Assembly (NCBI GenBank): GCA_949358305.1
Contig: OX442314.1
Span: forward strand, 29,807,118 to 29,871,117
Source: Strigamia acuminata
Taxonomy: Eukaryota > Arthropoda > Chilopoda > Geophilomorpha > Linotaeniidae
Direction: 5' to 3'
DNA length: 64,000 nucleotides
Shown here: positions 19,418 through 28,947 of the stretch, piece by piece
Layout: each line of letters begins with the position of its first letter
How positions within the stretch are numbered: the stretch's first letter is position 1
Translations under genes and position numbers: made by a program
Notes under the pieces: generated by a model
Seen by the model: the letters and a program-made list of their open reading frames with translations, nothing else
Databases searched by the model: none
Told to the model about the DNA's origin: nothing

Positions 19418-22400
19418 TATTAATAATTCCGAAGGAATTTTACCACCAGACTTGGAACAAGCACTTTCCGAAACTTTGGATAATTTAACTATTCAAGATA
19501 AAGAAATTAAGCGTGCTCGTCCTAACCGGAAGACACGGAAAAGGAACTGGAATTATAAGTTTAAAATCGCATCAAATACGCCCTTTTCGGCAGAGGAGAC
19601 AGCAAACCCGTTCTTGAATTTTCACGACGACCTGTTTTCTCTAGATAAGGGGGACGAATCTTTAGCTAGATTGATACAAGATACATCCAATCTTAATATT
19701 CGTGATGAATCCACCAGTTCTAGTGGAGGAGTATTCGAGAATTTACAATCAATGATTGATAATCTGAATCCCGACTCCAAATCCTCCAGATTTGCGAGAT
19801 TAAAATCTTACATTAACGAGAATCAGTTAAAACGAAAAGATGGCATCGAACGAATTAATAAATTGGGAAATCACATCGACGACCCCCGAATGAAAATTAC
19901 AATAGGTGGACTCACCTACAATGCTTTGATGGACTCAGGAGCCACACAGTGTTTTATTGGGTTGCAATTACTAAGTAAAACTTGTGCATCTCCCGATTTC
20001 ATACAAGATTGTCCAAAACACATGAGAGTTTGTGCAGTTGGAGTTACTCATATTCCACTAGGACAAATTACTTTGTGTGTACAATGGGCAGATGGAGCAG
20101 AATTCACACCAATAAATTTTATCATTTTGGATAATAATGTGTGTGGATTAATTATCGGACATAATTTTATGCGCCGAACCAAAATTAATTTAAATCCAGC
20201 ACGAGCTGTATTTACTTGCGACAGCAAGTCCGACTGGACTGCACCCTACGAAACTGACGAGTTAAATTGTAATTTAGCTCGAGTACAAGTGTTGACTGAC
20301 AACGCAACAGCCACACACACGCCAGATAATTGGGAAGAATTGCTGGTAAAGGATTGTGACTGTTCAGATGAGGAAAAAAGTAAATTACGCGAAGTAATTG
20401 CTAGTGTTAAGAACGTCTTTAGAGATAAAGTCGGATGTACTAACATAATAAAGCATAAGATCACCTTTAAAAAGGATGTAACGTGGAAAAAACAACCATT
20501 TCGAATGTATAACCCTGCTAAAATAGCCATTATGACTAAATTAGTAGAAGAATTAGAAGCGGATAATTTGATCGAAAGAGCTACTGGACCTTACATAAGT
20601 CATCCAGTGATCGTAGCCAAACCAAATGGTACTTATCGTTTATGTATCGATTATCGGTGGTTGAATGCAATCACCGAAATCAACGCCATTCAAATGCCAA
20701 GTATTGATTTGTTACTCCACAATACAAATCAGGCAAAATATTTCACGTCTCTTGACCTTACCAAAGGTTATTATCAGGTCGAGATGGACGAGGAAGATAG
20801 ACAGAAAACAGCCTTTTATACTCCGAAAGGCAATTACCAATTTGTCCGCATGCCTTTTGGTCTTTGCAATGCGCCATGTACATTTCAGTTCTTAATGGAA
20901 CGAGTGATGGGCGAAGCATTATACAAACACGCGTTAGTCTATTTGGACGACGTGATAATCTTCTCCACCACTTGGGAGAAACATCTTGAACATATCAAAG
21001 ATGTGTTGGAAAGACTAGATAAAGCCAACTTATCAGTAAATAAGGAAAAATCAAAATTTGGAAAAACTACACTCAAATTTTTGGGTCATTTGATAACTCC
21101 AACCGGATTAGCACCTGACCCAGACAAGATAGTATCCGTTAGGAAATATCCAACTCCTAAGAATTCCAAGGATATTCAACGATTTCATGGCTTGTCAAAT
21201 TTCTTCCGGAAATTTATTCCCGAACATGCAAAAATTGCTAGGCCTCTAACTAGCATGATGCATGATAAAGCAGTGTTCGAATGGGGAGAAGAACAAGAGA
21301 AAGCTTTTGAAACAATAAAAAATATTTTATGTGACGAAACACAGGTTTTGTTAATGCCAGATATGATGAAACCATTCGTAATCTTGACAGACGCATCGCA
21401 TGATGGACTTGGTAGTGTGTTATGCCAAGATGTAGAATTCTTCGATGAAGGAAAAAGAGAAATGATCATGACTCCTAGACCCGTAGCTTATGCTAGTCGA
21501 GTCTTACGAGGGGCAGAAGTACGCTACTCAACACCCGAACTCGAGTGTTTAGCAGTAGTGTGGGCAGTCGACAAATTCCGACCGTATATCGAATATACGA
21601 CATTTACTTTGGAATCAGACGCCGAAGCATTAAAATGGCTGATGGGAACACCAGAACCATCGGGACGATTTGGTCGTTGGGCAATTAAACTTCAATGTGG
21701 CGCCTTTAAGATTAAATATCGACGAGGTACCCAGAACCAAGTTGCCGACGCCTTCTCGAGAGCGCCTTTGGAGATCGAAGACATTCCAGAGAATGATTAT
21801 TGTGAGCCAATCGAGATTACTCAATTCTGGCCAGAATGGGACGGAAATCGAGAAATTATTCGAAGGAATAATAGAGAAGATTGCCAATTTCTCACGAATG
21901 TGCAGCTTCATTTCGATTATTCCAAATTATTATACAATACTTTGGAAAAGGGGGAGAAGATGGATGAAGCTACAGAAGAAACACTATTTAGTGCTTTAAC
22001 TGAAGTTTTAAAGGAAGTTCCACCGACTCGAGAAGAAATTATAAAAGCTCAACTAGCCGACAAAGAGTGTAGAATAATAATCGATCATCTGAAACGAGAT
22101 GAAATCGAACAAAGAAAGTTTAAGAAAACTAAAGAATGGATGAAAGCAGTCCAAGGTTACCAATTAGATTTTCAAGAAGAAAATGGTAATGAAATGCTGA
22201 TTTATTTCAAACCAACGTTTGAAGAGGAATTGAATGACTCTGGAAACGGGTTTAAAGCTGTCATTCCACCGTCATTAGTACGAAGAGTACTGTTTGCCTG
22301 TCACGGACATCCATTAAGTGGACATGCAGGGATGAGTAAGACGCTCGAACGAGCAAAACTTATATATTACTGGCCGAAGATGAATAAAGATACTCGCAAT

Positions 22401-23687
22401 TACGTCCGAAGTTGTATTCATTGCCAGCAATACAAGCCCTGTCAACATAAGAAGCATAGAGCGAGTTACACTCCTCATAACATGTCTTACCCGTGGGAAG
22501 TAATCTGCATTGATTTAATGGGTCCCAAACCGACAGGAAGAAGCCAATACAGATTTGTATTAGTAATTATAGATCAATGTACTAAATGGGTAGAATTATT
22601 CCCTTTAAGTAAGGCATCTAGTGAATCTATTGTGAATAGGTTAGGAGAAGTGATTCATAGATGGGGATACCCAAAGAAAATTGTTAGTGATAACGGGAGC
22701 CAATTCATATCCACGATTTATGAAGAGTTTTGTAAAAAACACAACATCAGAATGGCTCATGTGAGTCCATATCACGCTCAGGCCAATCCTACGGAAAGGG
22801 CCAATAGAGACATCAAAATAATGCTGGCTCTTTATTCAGACATTCACTCCCATTGGCCGAGATTCTTAAACGAATTTGCATTTGCCTCGAGAACGGCTAA
22901 ATCAGAAGCTACAGGCGCAACGCCATTCTTATTGAACACAGGAAGAAATGTACCTCTTCCCTTTGATCCTCGGATCATTCAACATGCAAATGCATTTGAC
23001 AAGAATAACCCAGAAGAATACGTATATAATTTACTTGGAATTTTACGTCGAGCACATCAAGAGATGCATTTGCGTATTCAAGCAAATTATGAGAGACACG
23101 ACAAGATTCACAGAAATAAATTTCACATTTGTGAATATACTGTCGGTGATTTGGTATGGAAAGCCACTCACATTCTTTCAAATAAAGAAAAAGGAATTAC
23201 TAAAGGTTTCGCAGAGAAACGAGATGGACCATGGGAAATTACGGAAGTTTTACCTGGAGGTGCTTATAAGTTGAGAAAATTAGTTGATGGATCAATAGAA
23301 CCATCCATAAATACTGATGATCTCTCACCTTATATCCCATCTTACCCGATTGAGACTTGGACACTCGACCAAAAGAGTGGAAGAGTAGAGAATCACCCAA
23401 ACCCTGATTGGATGAACGAAAGTTCAATCGTAAATAATTCAAGTGAATTAAATAATCAAGAATTAGGAAATAATTCTGCTAATATGGAATTAGATCCCGA
23501 AGAAGTTACGACACCCGCTTCAAAAGAAAGCGACATCGTAGTTAATAATCCAAAACATGATTATAACCTTAGGAAAAGGAAAAGAAGTTGTGAACTTCCA
23601 CAAATGCAACCTCGTACGAAGCGAATTTCTACGACAGATCAAGAATACACAACAGATTTTATACATCTGATTCAAGATCGCCGCTAG
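19395..23687 (+). CDS. pol: Pol polyprotein of element 2
   Basis: About 1430 residues in -1 frame to gag; no ATG start, expressed by frameshifting. Same residue numbering as element 1: protease DSG 180-182, RT D454 and YLDD 516-519, RNase H D666/E717/D742/D785, integrase HHCC 972/977/1007/1010 and D1040/D1099/E1134, GPY/F-like module near 1280, basic YNLRKRKR tail. I found about five residue changes versus element 1, the ones I noticed lying in the integrase core (one) and the C-terminal tail. All catalytic positions are intact, consistent with the near-identical LTRs and a recently mobile copy. Confidence 0.95.
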   Translation: MAGVLEPPINNSEGILPPDLEQALSETLDNLTIQDKEIKRARPNRKTRKRNWNYKFKIASNTPFSAEETANPFLNFHDDLFSLDKGDESLARLIQDTSNLNIRDESTSSSGGVFENLQSMIDNLNPDSKSSRFARLKSYINENQLKRKDGIERINKLGNHIDDPRMKITIGGLTYNALMDSGATQCFIGLQLLSKTCASPDFIQDCPKHMRVCAVGVTHIPLGQITLCVQWADGAEFTPINFIILDNNVCGLIIGHNFMRRTKINLNPARAVFTCDSKSDWTAPYETDELNCNLARVQVLTDNATATHTPDNWEELLVKDCDCSDEEKSKLREVIASVKNVFRDKVGCTNIIKHKITFKKDVTWKKQPFRMYNPAKIAIMTKLVEELEADNLIERATGPYISHPVIVAKPNGTYRLCIDYRWLNAITEINAIQMPSIDLLLHNTNQAKYFTSLDLTKGYYQVEMDEEDRQKTAFYTPKGNYQFVRMPFGLCNAPCTFQFLMERVMGEALYKHALVYLDDVIIFSTTWEKHLEHIKDVLERLDKANLSVNKEKSKFGKTTLKFLGHLITPTGLAPDPDKIVSVRKYPTPKNSKDIQRFHGLSNFFRKFIPEHAKIARPLTSMMHDKAVFEWGEEQEKAFETIKNILCDETQVLLMPDMMKPFVILTDASHDGLGSVLCQDVEFFDEGKREMIMTPRPVAYASRVLRGAEVRYSTPELECLAVVWAVDKFRPYIEYTTFTLESDAEALKWLMGTPEPSGRFGRWAIKLQCGAFKIKYRRGTQNQVADAFSRAPLEIEDIPENDYCEPIEITQFWPEWDGNREIIRRNNREDCQFLTNVQLHFDYSKLLYNTLEKGEKMDEATEETLFSALTEVLKEVPPTREEIIKAQLADKECRIIIDHLKRDEIEQRKFKKTKEWMKAVQGYQLDFQEENGNEMLIYFKPTFEEELNDSGNGFKAVIPPSLVRRVLFACHGHPLSGHAGMSKTLERAKLIYYWPKMNKDTRNYVRSCIHCQQYKPCQHKKHRASYTPHNMSYPWEVICIDLMGPKPTGRSQYRFVLVIIDQCTKWVELFPLSKASSESIVNRLGEVIHRWGYPKKIVSDNGSQFISTIYEEFCKKHNIRMAHVSPYHAQANPTERANRDIKIMLALYSDIHSHWPRFLNEFAFASRTAKSEATGATPFLLNTGRNVPLPFDPRIIQHANAFDKNNPEEYVYNLLGILRRAHQEMHLRIQANYERHDKIHRNKFHICEYTVGDLVWKATHILSNKEKGITKGFAEKRDGPWEITEVLPGGAYKLRKLVDGSIEPSINTDDLSPYIPSYPIETWTLDQKSGRVENHPNPDWMNESSIVNNSSELNNQELGNNSANMELDPEEVTTPASKESDIVVNNPKHDYNLRKRKRSCELPQMQPRTKRISTTDQEYTTDFIHLIQDRR

Positions 23688-24507
23688 TGATAGCGTATTT
23701 TTTTAAATAAAATATAAAGTATTTAAAAGATAAAAAATCGGGTCACTTTTGACCCACAAATTAGTCATGGTTAAATCATAAACCTATAGGAGAATATGGT
23801 GAAAATACCCCGGGTAGAGAGTAGAGGATTTGTTCTCTCACAAGCTTCACACACATGTGCGAGTCAACTTTGACACCTGCGTCGATAGAAAAGTTCGTCG
23901 CGATTTCTTTCAAGAAAACCTCGAGATTCGTGGTAAGACTCATGTATTACCAGTAAACTCGGAAATTATGTGTCAGGACTTAATGTTATAATCCTTTCAT
24001 GATAGAAAAGGACGAGAGAAAACTTCGGTGATTAATTTCGTCTGAAAGAGACGAACACGTGACCTCGGCGTGAAGAAGAAAATTTCTCCTTCGAGAAAAT
24101 TCGAAATATCATCACGACAGTTCAACGTTTACTAGAGTGTTACGTGTAAGTAATGATAAATTTAATATATCAAGAGATATTCACGGCTATTTTATATATA
24201 AAATTAGGATTTCTACGTTGGCGGAGAACACCTTCGCTAAAAACAACGAGTTTTGTCAATTAGAAAATCGGCACCACATCATTGTGAATACTTAAGTGGA
24301 TTCCGGAGATTCCTAGTGTAAGTATTTCAAAGATAAGTTTATCAAGAATATTACGAATAGTAGAAAAAGCCGCACGTAAAAATCCCGATATAAAAAATAT
24401 ATCGAAACCATCGAGAAAGTTGATAAATTTTCACGATAGATGGCGGTATAAATTTTGTTAAATAAATCGTATTGATAAGATTCTCTATATTATTTTCTCT
24501 AGAAAAA
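23688..24507 (+). other. Pol-ORF3 spacer of element 2
   Basis: 820 bases, closely matching 6919-7729. The GGGTCA/TGACCC stem is kept with a shorter loop; one arm of the third hairpin has a C-to-A change (TCACGAC). GTAAGT donor-like sites lie near 24145 and 24317. A TTTTCTCTAG acceptor ends at 24502, six bases before the ORF3 ATG. Confidence 0.5.
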
Positions 24508-26181
24508 ATGGGAGAAAAGATCGAAAAAAAGAGAAAATACGTGTTGGTCGAATCCTCTTCCTCCGATGAAGAAGTAACGGCACCTCCTTCGGCCGCCGCC
24601 GTGTTCGTAGAAGGGTGTCCCAAAACACCCGTGATTATCAACGCCAGAGGCTGGGATATTTTGAGTTGGGCTCGCCAACATCCCGAATTGCTCCCCGCTG
24701 AGCTTGGTCCACCCGGAACCCCCACGTTACAGGAGGAACCGGCCCCAAAAAAATCAACGGCGAAGCCATTTGTTATTCCAAAGATAAAGGCGGATGATTT
24801 CACCAGAAATAATCCGCCGATTGAGAAAAATCAGCCGAGTACCAGTAAATCGCGAAAGGTGGAAATTGTGTACAACCGAGTCAAGTCGCCCGAACGAAGA
24901 CGAAAATCTCCACCAACGGAAGCTAAACGCCGCCGAACCTCGGAAGACGCTACACCTTCCTCTTGTACTGGCCAGGAGCGTTCAAAAAGAGAATACGTTA
25001 GATTTAACGATTCACCAGACCGAGACCGGGAAAAGAGGTCGTATTCCTCCTACCGAAGGTCCGACCAGCCTAGGAATAGACCAAATACCAGCGCATGGTC
25101 AGATCGCCAAAAGTTGGCGAATAAAGTTCGTCAGATCCAGAAAAGACGGGACCAGTGTAAACGCGATTCAGAGAACGGCAAACCACATGACAATATGGTA
25201 CTCTCGAAGGACGAAGTGCCATGTCCTTTTTGTTCCGCCGTCGGGTGGGTCTCGGGATCGGGAACTGGAGGCCACCTGGCGCAATGTTCCAATTGCGAGG
25301 GCACAAAGAAGCGGCCCAAAAGCCAACCTTGGCGCCCCAGCTTTCTGCCGTTTGTGGTCAAGGGAATTCACCCTCCCCCGGCCAGGTTGTGGGCAACTTG
25401 TCCGGAGTGTAAAATTGTCCTCTCCAGTGACGGAAGATCGCCGTACATCAGCCCGGAATTTTTGAACGCCATAACCACTCCACTAGGAAGGGAAATGCAA
25501 GATCTGAGAATTCCGCCAGAAGCTCTAGAGAGCTCCCGAAGACCACAAAATACGACAGTCGTCGATAAAGGATGTCAAACGGTATCCAAGAAGAACGAAA
25601 AAGAAGCCGAAAATGAACTTCTTGCGGAACCCTTTTTCCCTCCACCAGGAGCGAAAATTGCGCATCTATTCGAATACGAGGTGAGCTACTATTTTCCGAC
25701 GCTTTTTAGAATTGCCGAGAAAATCACGGAACAAATGCGCTCAGGCTCTACCGATCCCTCGAACATCAACTATGCTGTCCATGTGATGAGGTTGATATTT
25801 AACGCCAATCGAGGCGAATCTTTTGCTGTGCTGGAGCACATATGGACACTGCTAATTGACAGAGTCAACACCGACGGAAGAGGATTAATAAACCCTTCAT
25901 GGTTCTACGGACTCCCCTGCATTGCGGAGATATACGACGCTTCGAAGAAGGCTATTGAAGAAAGTTATGAGTTAGTTGAGAAGACTCCAGAATATGAACC
26001 AAGGTCTTCGGAGTACGCGCCGAAATCTCCACCCGCAGAAGATATAGGTGAAGAACCCAATTTCGTCATCGACCGAAGACCAGCGGAATTTCTTCCCCTA
26101 GAAAAGTCCGAAGTCGGTGAGTCCAGTGAGACTCTTAAGAAAGAGAGTGAAGGATCGGAGTCTGATGAAGAAGTCAAGTGA
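24508..26181 (+). CDS. ORF3 accessory protein of element 2, paired-CxxC type
   Basis: 557 residues from the ATG at 24508. Same layout as in element 1: basic NLS-like start, acidic Ser run, Arg/Ser-rich basic segment, C239-X2-C242-X17-C260-X2-C263, CPEC at 298-301, C-terminal globular-looking region, RNA polymerase II tail-like heptads (the first altered to YEPRSSE), acidic end. I count about 30 substitutions plus a 6-residue and a 1-residue length difference from element 1, far more than pol shows, mostly in the basic middle. All cysteine pairs are kept. No envelope features. Function unknown; a nucleic-acid-binding or host-interaction role is my inference. Confidence 0.85.
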   Translation: MGEKIEKKRKYVLVESSSSDEEVTAPPSAAAVFVEGCPKTPVIINARGWDILSWARQHPELLPAELGPPGTPTLQEEPAPKKSTAKPFVIPKIKADDFTRNNPPIEKNQPSTSKSRKVEIVYNRVKSPERRRKSPPTEAKRRRTSEDATPSSCTGQERSKREYVRFNDSPDRDREKRSYSSYRRSDQPRNRPNTSAWSDRQKLANKVRQIQKRRDQCKRDSENGKPHDNMVLSKDEVPCPFCSAVGWVSGSGTGGHLAQCSNCEGTKKRPKSQPWRPSFLPFVVKGIHPPPARLWATCPECKIVLSSDGRSPYISPEFLNAITTPLGREMQDLRIPPEALESSRRPQNTTVVDKGCQTVSKKNEKEAENELLAEPFFPPPGAKIAHLFEYEVSYYFPTLFRIAEKITEQMRSGSTDPSNINYAVHVMRLIFNANRGESFAVLEHIWTLLIDRVNTDGRGLINPSWFYGLPCIAEIYDASKKAIEESYELVEKTPEYEPRSSEYAPKSPPAEDIGEEPNFVIDRRPAEFLPLEKSEVGESSETLKKESEGSESDEEVK

Positions 26182-26688
26182 CTCGCGGAGTTAATTTTCG
26201 AATTTAAAAGAATTTAAGGAAAAAATGTTAGAATTAACGAAAAACTCAAAAGTATTCTGTTTAGTATTTAATAAGCGGTTGTGATATGCAAAAGTCATGT
26301 TATTTTTAAAAAAGGAAAATCGAGAGATAATCCTATAAATCAAAAGAAACCTTTTAATAATTGTTAAGCTAAAAAGAAATAATTTACCAAAAAATTATGT
26401 TAAGATTCCCGTTATTTGAAAATAATAATTGTGTGAAGAAATGAGACTAAGTGTTGTAAAAAGTTTCAAGTTTGTTTTATTGTAACCAAATAATATTTTT
26501 TATTTTGATAATTCATTAAAAAGAATTGTTGCGCACATCAGAAATATGAATTTTATTTTGAGTCACACGCACACGCACTCAGCTGATGAGATGAAATAGT
26601 CCTGTTTAGGATATTAATAAAAGTTATTTTGCAAAGAATAACATAAACTTATGAATAAATGTTATAAGTTTAGTGATTAAGGGGGATG
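26182..26688 (+). other. Element 2 3' untranslated region with polypurine tract
   Basis: AT-rich, non-coding. AAGGGGGATG at 26679-26688 is the plus-strand primer tract directly before LTR C; the last two bases (TG) would be the nucleotides trimmed at integration. Confidence 0.85.
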
Positions 26689-28469
26689 TGTGACGGTTTA
26701 TAAGTGCTATTTATTAATAACACGGCCGAATTTTAAGTGTTTTTGGCGAAACCCGCATTTGTCAATGCTCCGAGTCGCCACTAGATGGCGCGATTATAAT
26801 TCAGCGGTAAATTCGAATTGCGAGTTAAGAAACTGGTAAATAAATATAAGAATATATTTATTTGTATGAAACGACACTTTATTAGGATTAATATAAATAT
26901 ATATTAATGATTATTGTTCACACTAAGTGATGGGAATCTCTAGTTCAGCAGAAATGGAGATTTGATAATCCATCGATCAACCGATCGATGTGATTGGTGG
27001 ATCCATTTCCGGTCCTGGGTATCCAGTTCCGGTTGTGGTGTGAATTAGCATATTGCTCCTCCGTATCCACTTCCGGCGATACGGGATTGGAGGGATTCGT
27101 GGAACCCATGTTCCAATTGGTTGATTGGATTAATCTCTAATCCAGTCAGGTTATATAAACCCAAACAACCGGCCATCCGGCAGCTCTGTTTGATTATTTT
27201 CTGTTTGGTATTGTTACTTAAGAAATATGATTCGTTGTTCACGTAAAAAAAACCTTTTGGTTCTTTGTTGATTTATTCACAAAGAACCGTTGCATGATTC
27301 TACAGAATCATGCCACCGCCGGCAATTGAAGTCGAAGTGCTGGGATCATTATGTTGCATAAATGTTACAGTTTACGGTTGCGACGCCGAAGGAGAACCCG
27401 CCGTTGTGCAATTCAGTATCCTCCGGACAGGACCATGTGGTCTTTCTCGGTATGAACGTATTCCGTTACCGCAAGTAGCATCGTTGCTGTTGAGAATTAG
27501 TTCCTTCACCGGATGGTGCCAAAGCAGTCTGTTTTACAGTAACCACGAGTAGCACCAAGTGTTTGGCCAGCTGATTCTCATGGTATTCGATGCCAAAGTA
27601 GTCGGTCTATTATTAGTACCGCGAGAGATTATACTGCTGTGCGGAGCCGCGAGCTATCGACTCCTGTGTACGTGATACCGTCAATCGCCAGACGAACGAC
27701 CGTGTCGCGACGCAGGGGACGCTTGATACCGTTCTGCATTGCAAGGCGTATATTTTCTTTCGACGGCAATTGTGTGTTGCGACGGGAAGCCTAATCTTCA
27801 TTTTATTTATAACAGCTAAATATTAACTTGGCGACAAGTTGATTAACCAAGTCAGAAGACTTAATTACGATCACGATTACATCAAAGACGCAAATGTAAC
27901 TGATAAGTTGATGACAACTTATCCACAAAAATATCTAAATAAGAATTCACAACTCCAATGAATTAAATATAATTCATAAGTGGAATATTGATAAGTAAAT
28001 GAATACATTTACTTAAACCAATATCCTCCCTAAGTTGTGGCGGTGCAGACAAAGTCAACCGCATTTCTCAGATCATTCGATTTATCGACGTGCGATAATT
28101 TACACAAGCGAACCAAGAAACCAGCGAAGCCGTATCGGACTCCAGGACACAGCCATCCGGCTTAAGATGACATCTATAATCAGGTTGAGCGATGGGGAAA
28201 CCGCTCCCGCATCTCGGACCCGTAATGATATTATTATAGAGCCATTTGGCTAACTTGTTGTATAGTTTAAATAGTAAGTTAACTTGCCAAATGTCGGCAG
28301 TAGTCCTATGTATAATTTAGCCTTGATATTATTGTTTACCAACAATAAACTGTAGGGTATTGATAATTCTGTTGTCTATGGTTTATCTCATATTGTATTC
28401 ACTGTATTTGTATTTGCGATCTATTCCCGGTACCATTGTTAAATGGGAGTTGTGGTCGTCACCGTCACA
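26689..28469 (+). repeat. 3' LTR of element 2 (LTR C)
   Basis: 1,781 bp, TGTGACGG...CCGTCACA. TATA box 27152-27159, AATAAA 28344-28349, ETS-like motifs at 27001, 27021 and 27065. One difference found versus LTR B (28078). Confidence 0.97.
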
Positions 28470-28473
28470 CGGT

Positions 28474-28947
28474 TGCAACCCCCTTGCGGTTTCCAGTATG
28501 AACGTTAGGGACTTGAGTGCTGCAGTTCAGCGAGTGATTTTCCGCCAGCAAAGCAATAGCGACTGGATGCGTTATACGCGTGTGAGTGAGTTCCCCACGA
28601 CTGTGTGGGCACGCACCGGTTTCGACGAGCTTTTTCCCTTTGGGGCCCTCGATTGGCAACGGCCTTCTCTTCGCGATCCGACGACTTTTTTACAGGCGGA
28701 CCCGGACTTGTGGCGGCAGTACTTTTATGCCGTCGCGAGGGCAGAACATGGGTGGCCGGAGAACCAGGCTATGGCCCTCTTCGAGCTGGACGACACTCAG
28801 ATCGGGGCTCTGGAGCAGCTCATCGCGTCCAACCTTACGCGTTATCGCCCCCGAAACGAGGACCAACTTGGAGATGTAATTGCGTGTCGTGTAGTGCTTC
28901 TGGTCGAGGAGATTCTTCGTGTTGTGTTTCCAGGAGATAGTGACTAA
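28474..28947 (+). pseudogene. ORF3-like gene, 3' part, downstream of element 2
   Basis: 157 codons plus TAA, in the same frame as 12958-14265 when element 2 and one 4-bp target copy are discounted. GC-rich like the 5' part. Contains a Trp-rich stretch (DWMRY, TVWARTGF) and ends with a hydrophobic helix (VLLVEEILRVVF) before a short acidic end. An apparent upstream start at 28360 lies in LTR C and is artificial. Total length of the interrupted frame, about 593 codons, is close to ORF3 of elements 1 and 2 (564 and 557). Confidence 0.7.

Larger units (their letters stand above)
14266..28469 (+). mobile_element. Complete Ty3/Gypsy LTR retrotransposon, element 2 (14,204 bp)
   Basis: LTRs at 14266-16046 and 26689-28469, both starting TGTGACGG and ending CCGTCACA (inverted termini), both 1,781 bp with one difference found (T 15655 versus C 28078). 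The primer-binding site, gag, frameshift, pol, ORF3 and polypurine tract are all intact. The flanks CAGT (14262-14265) and CGGT (28470-28473) look like a 4-bp target duplication with one mismatch. Two bases separate the LTR from the primer site and two separate the purine tract from the 3' LTR, as expected if integrase trims two bases from each end. The element is probably young and possibly active. Confidence 0.97.
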
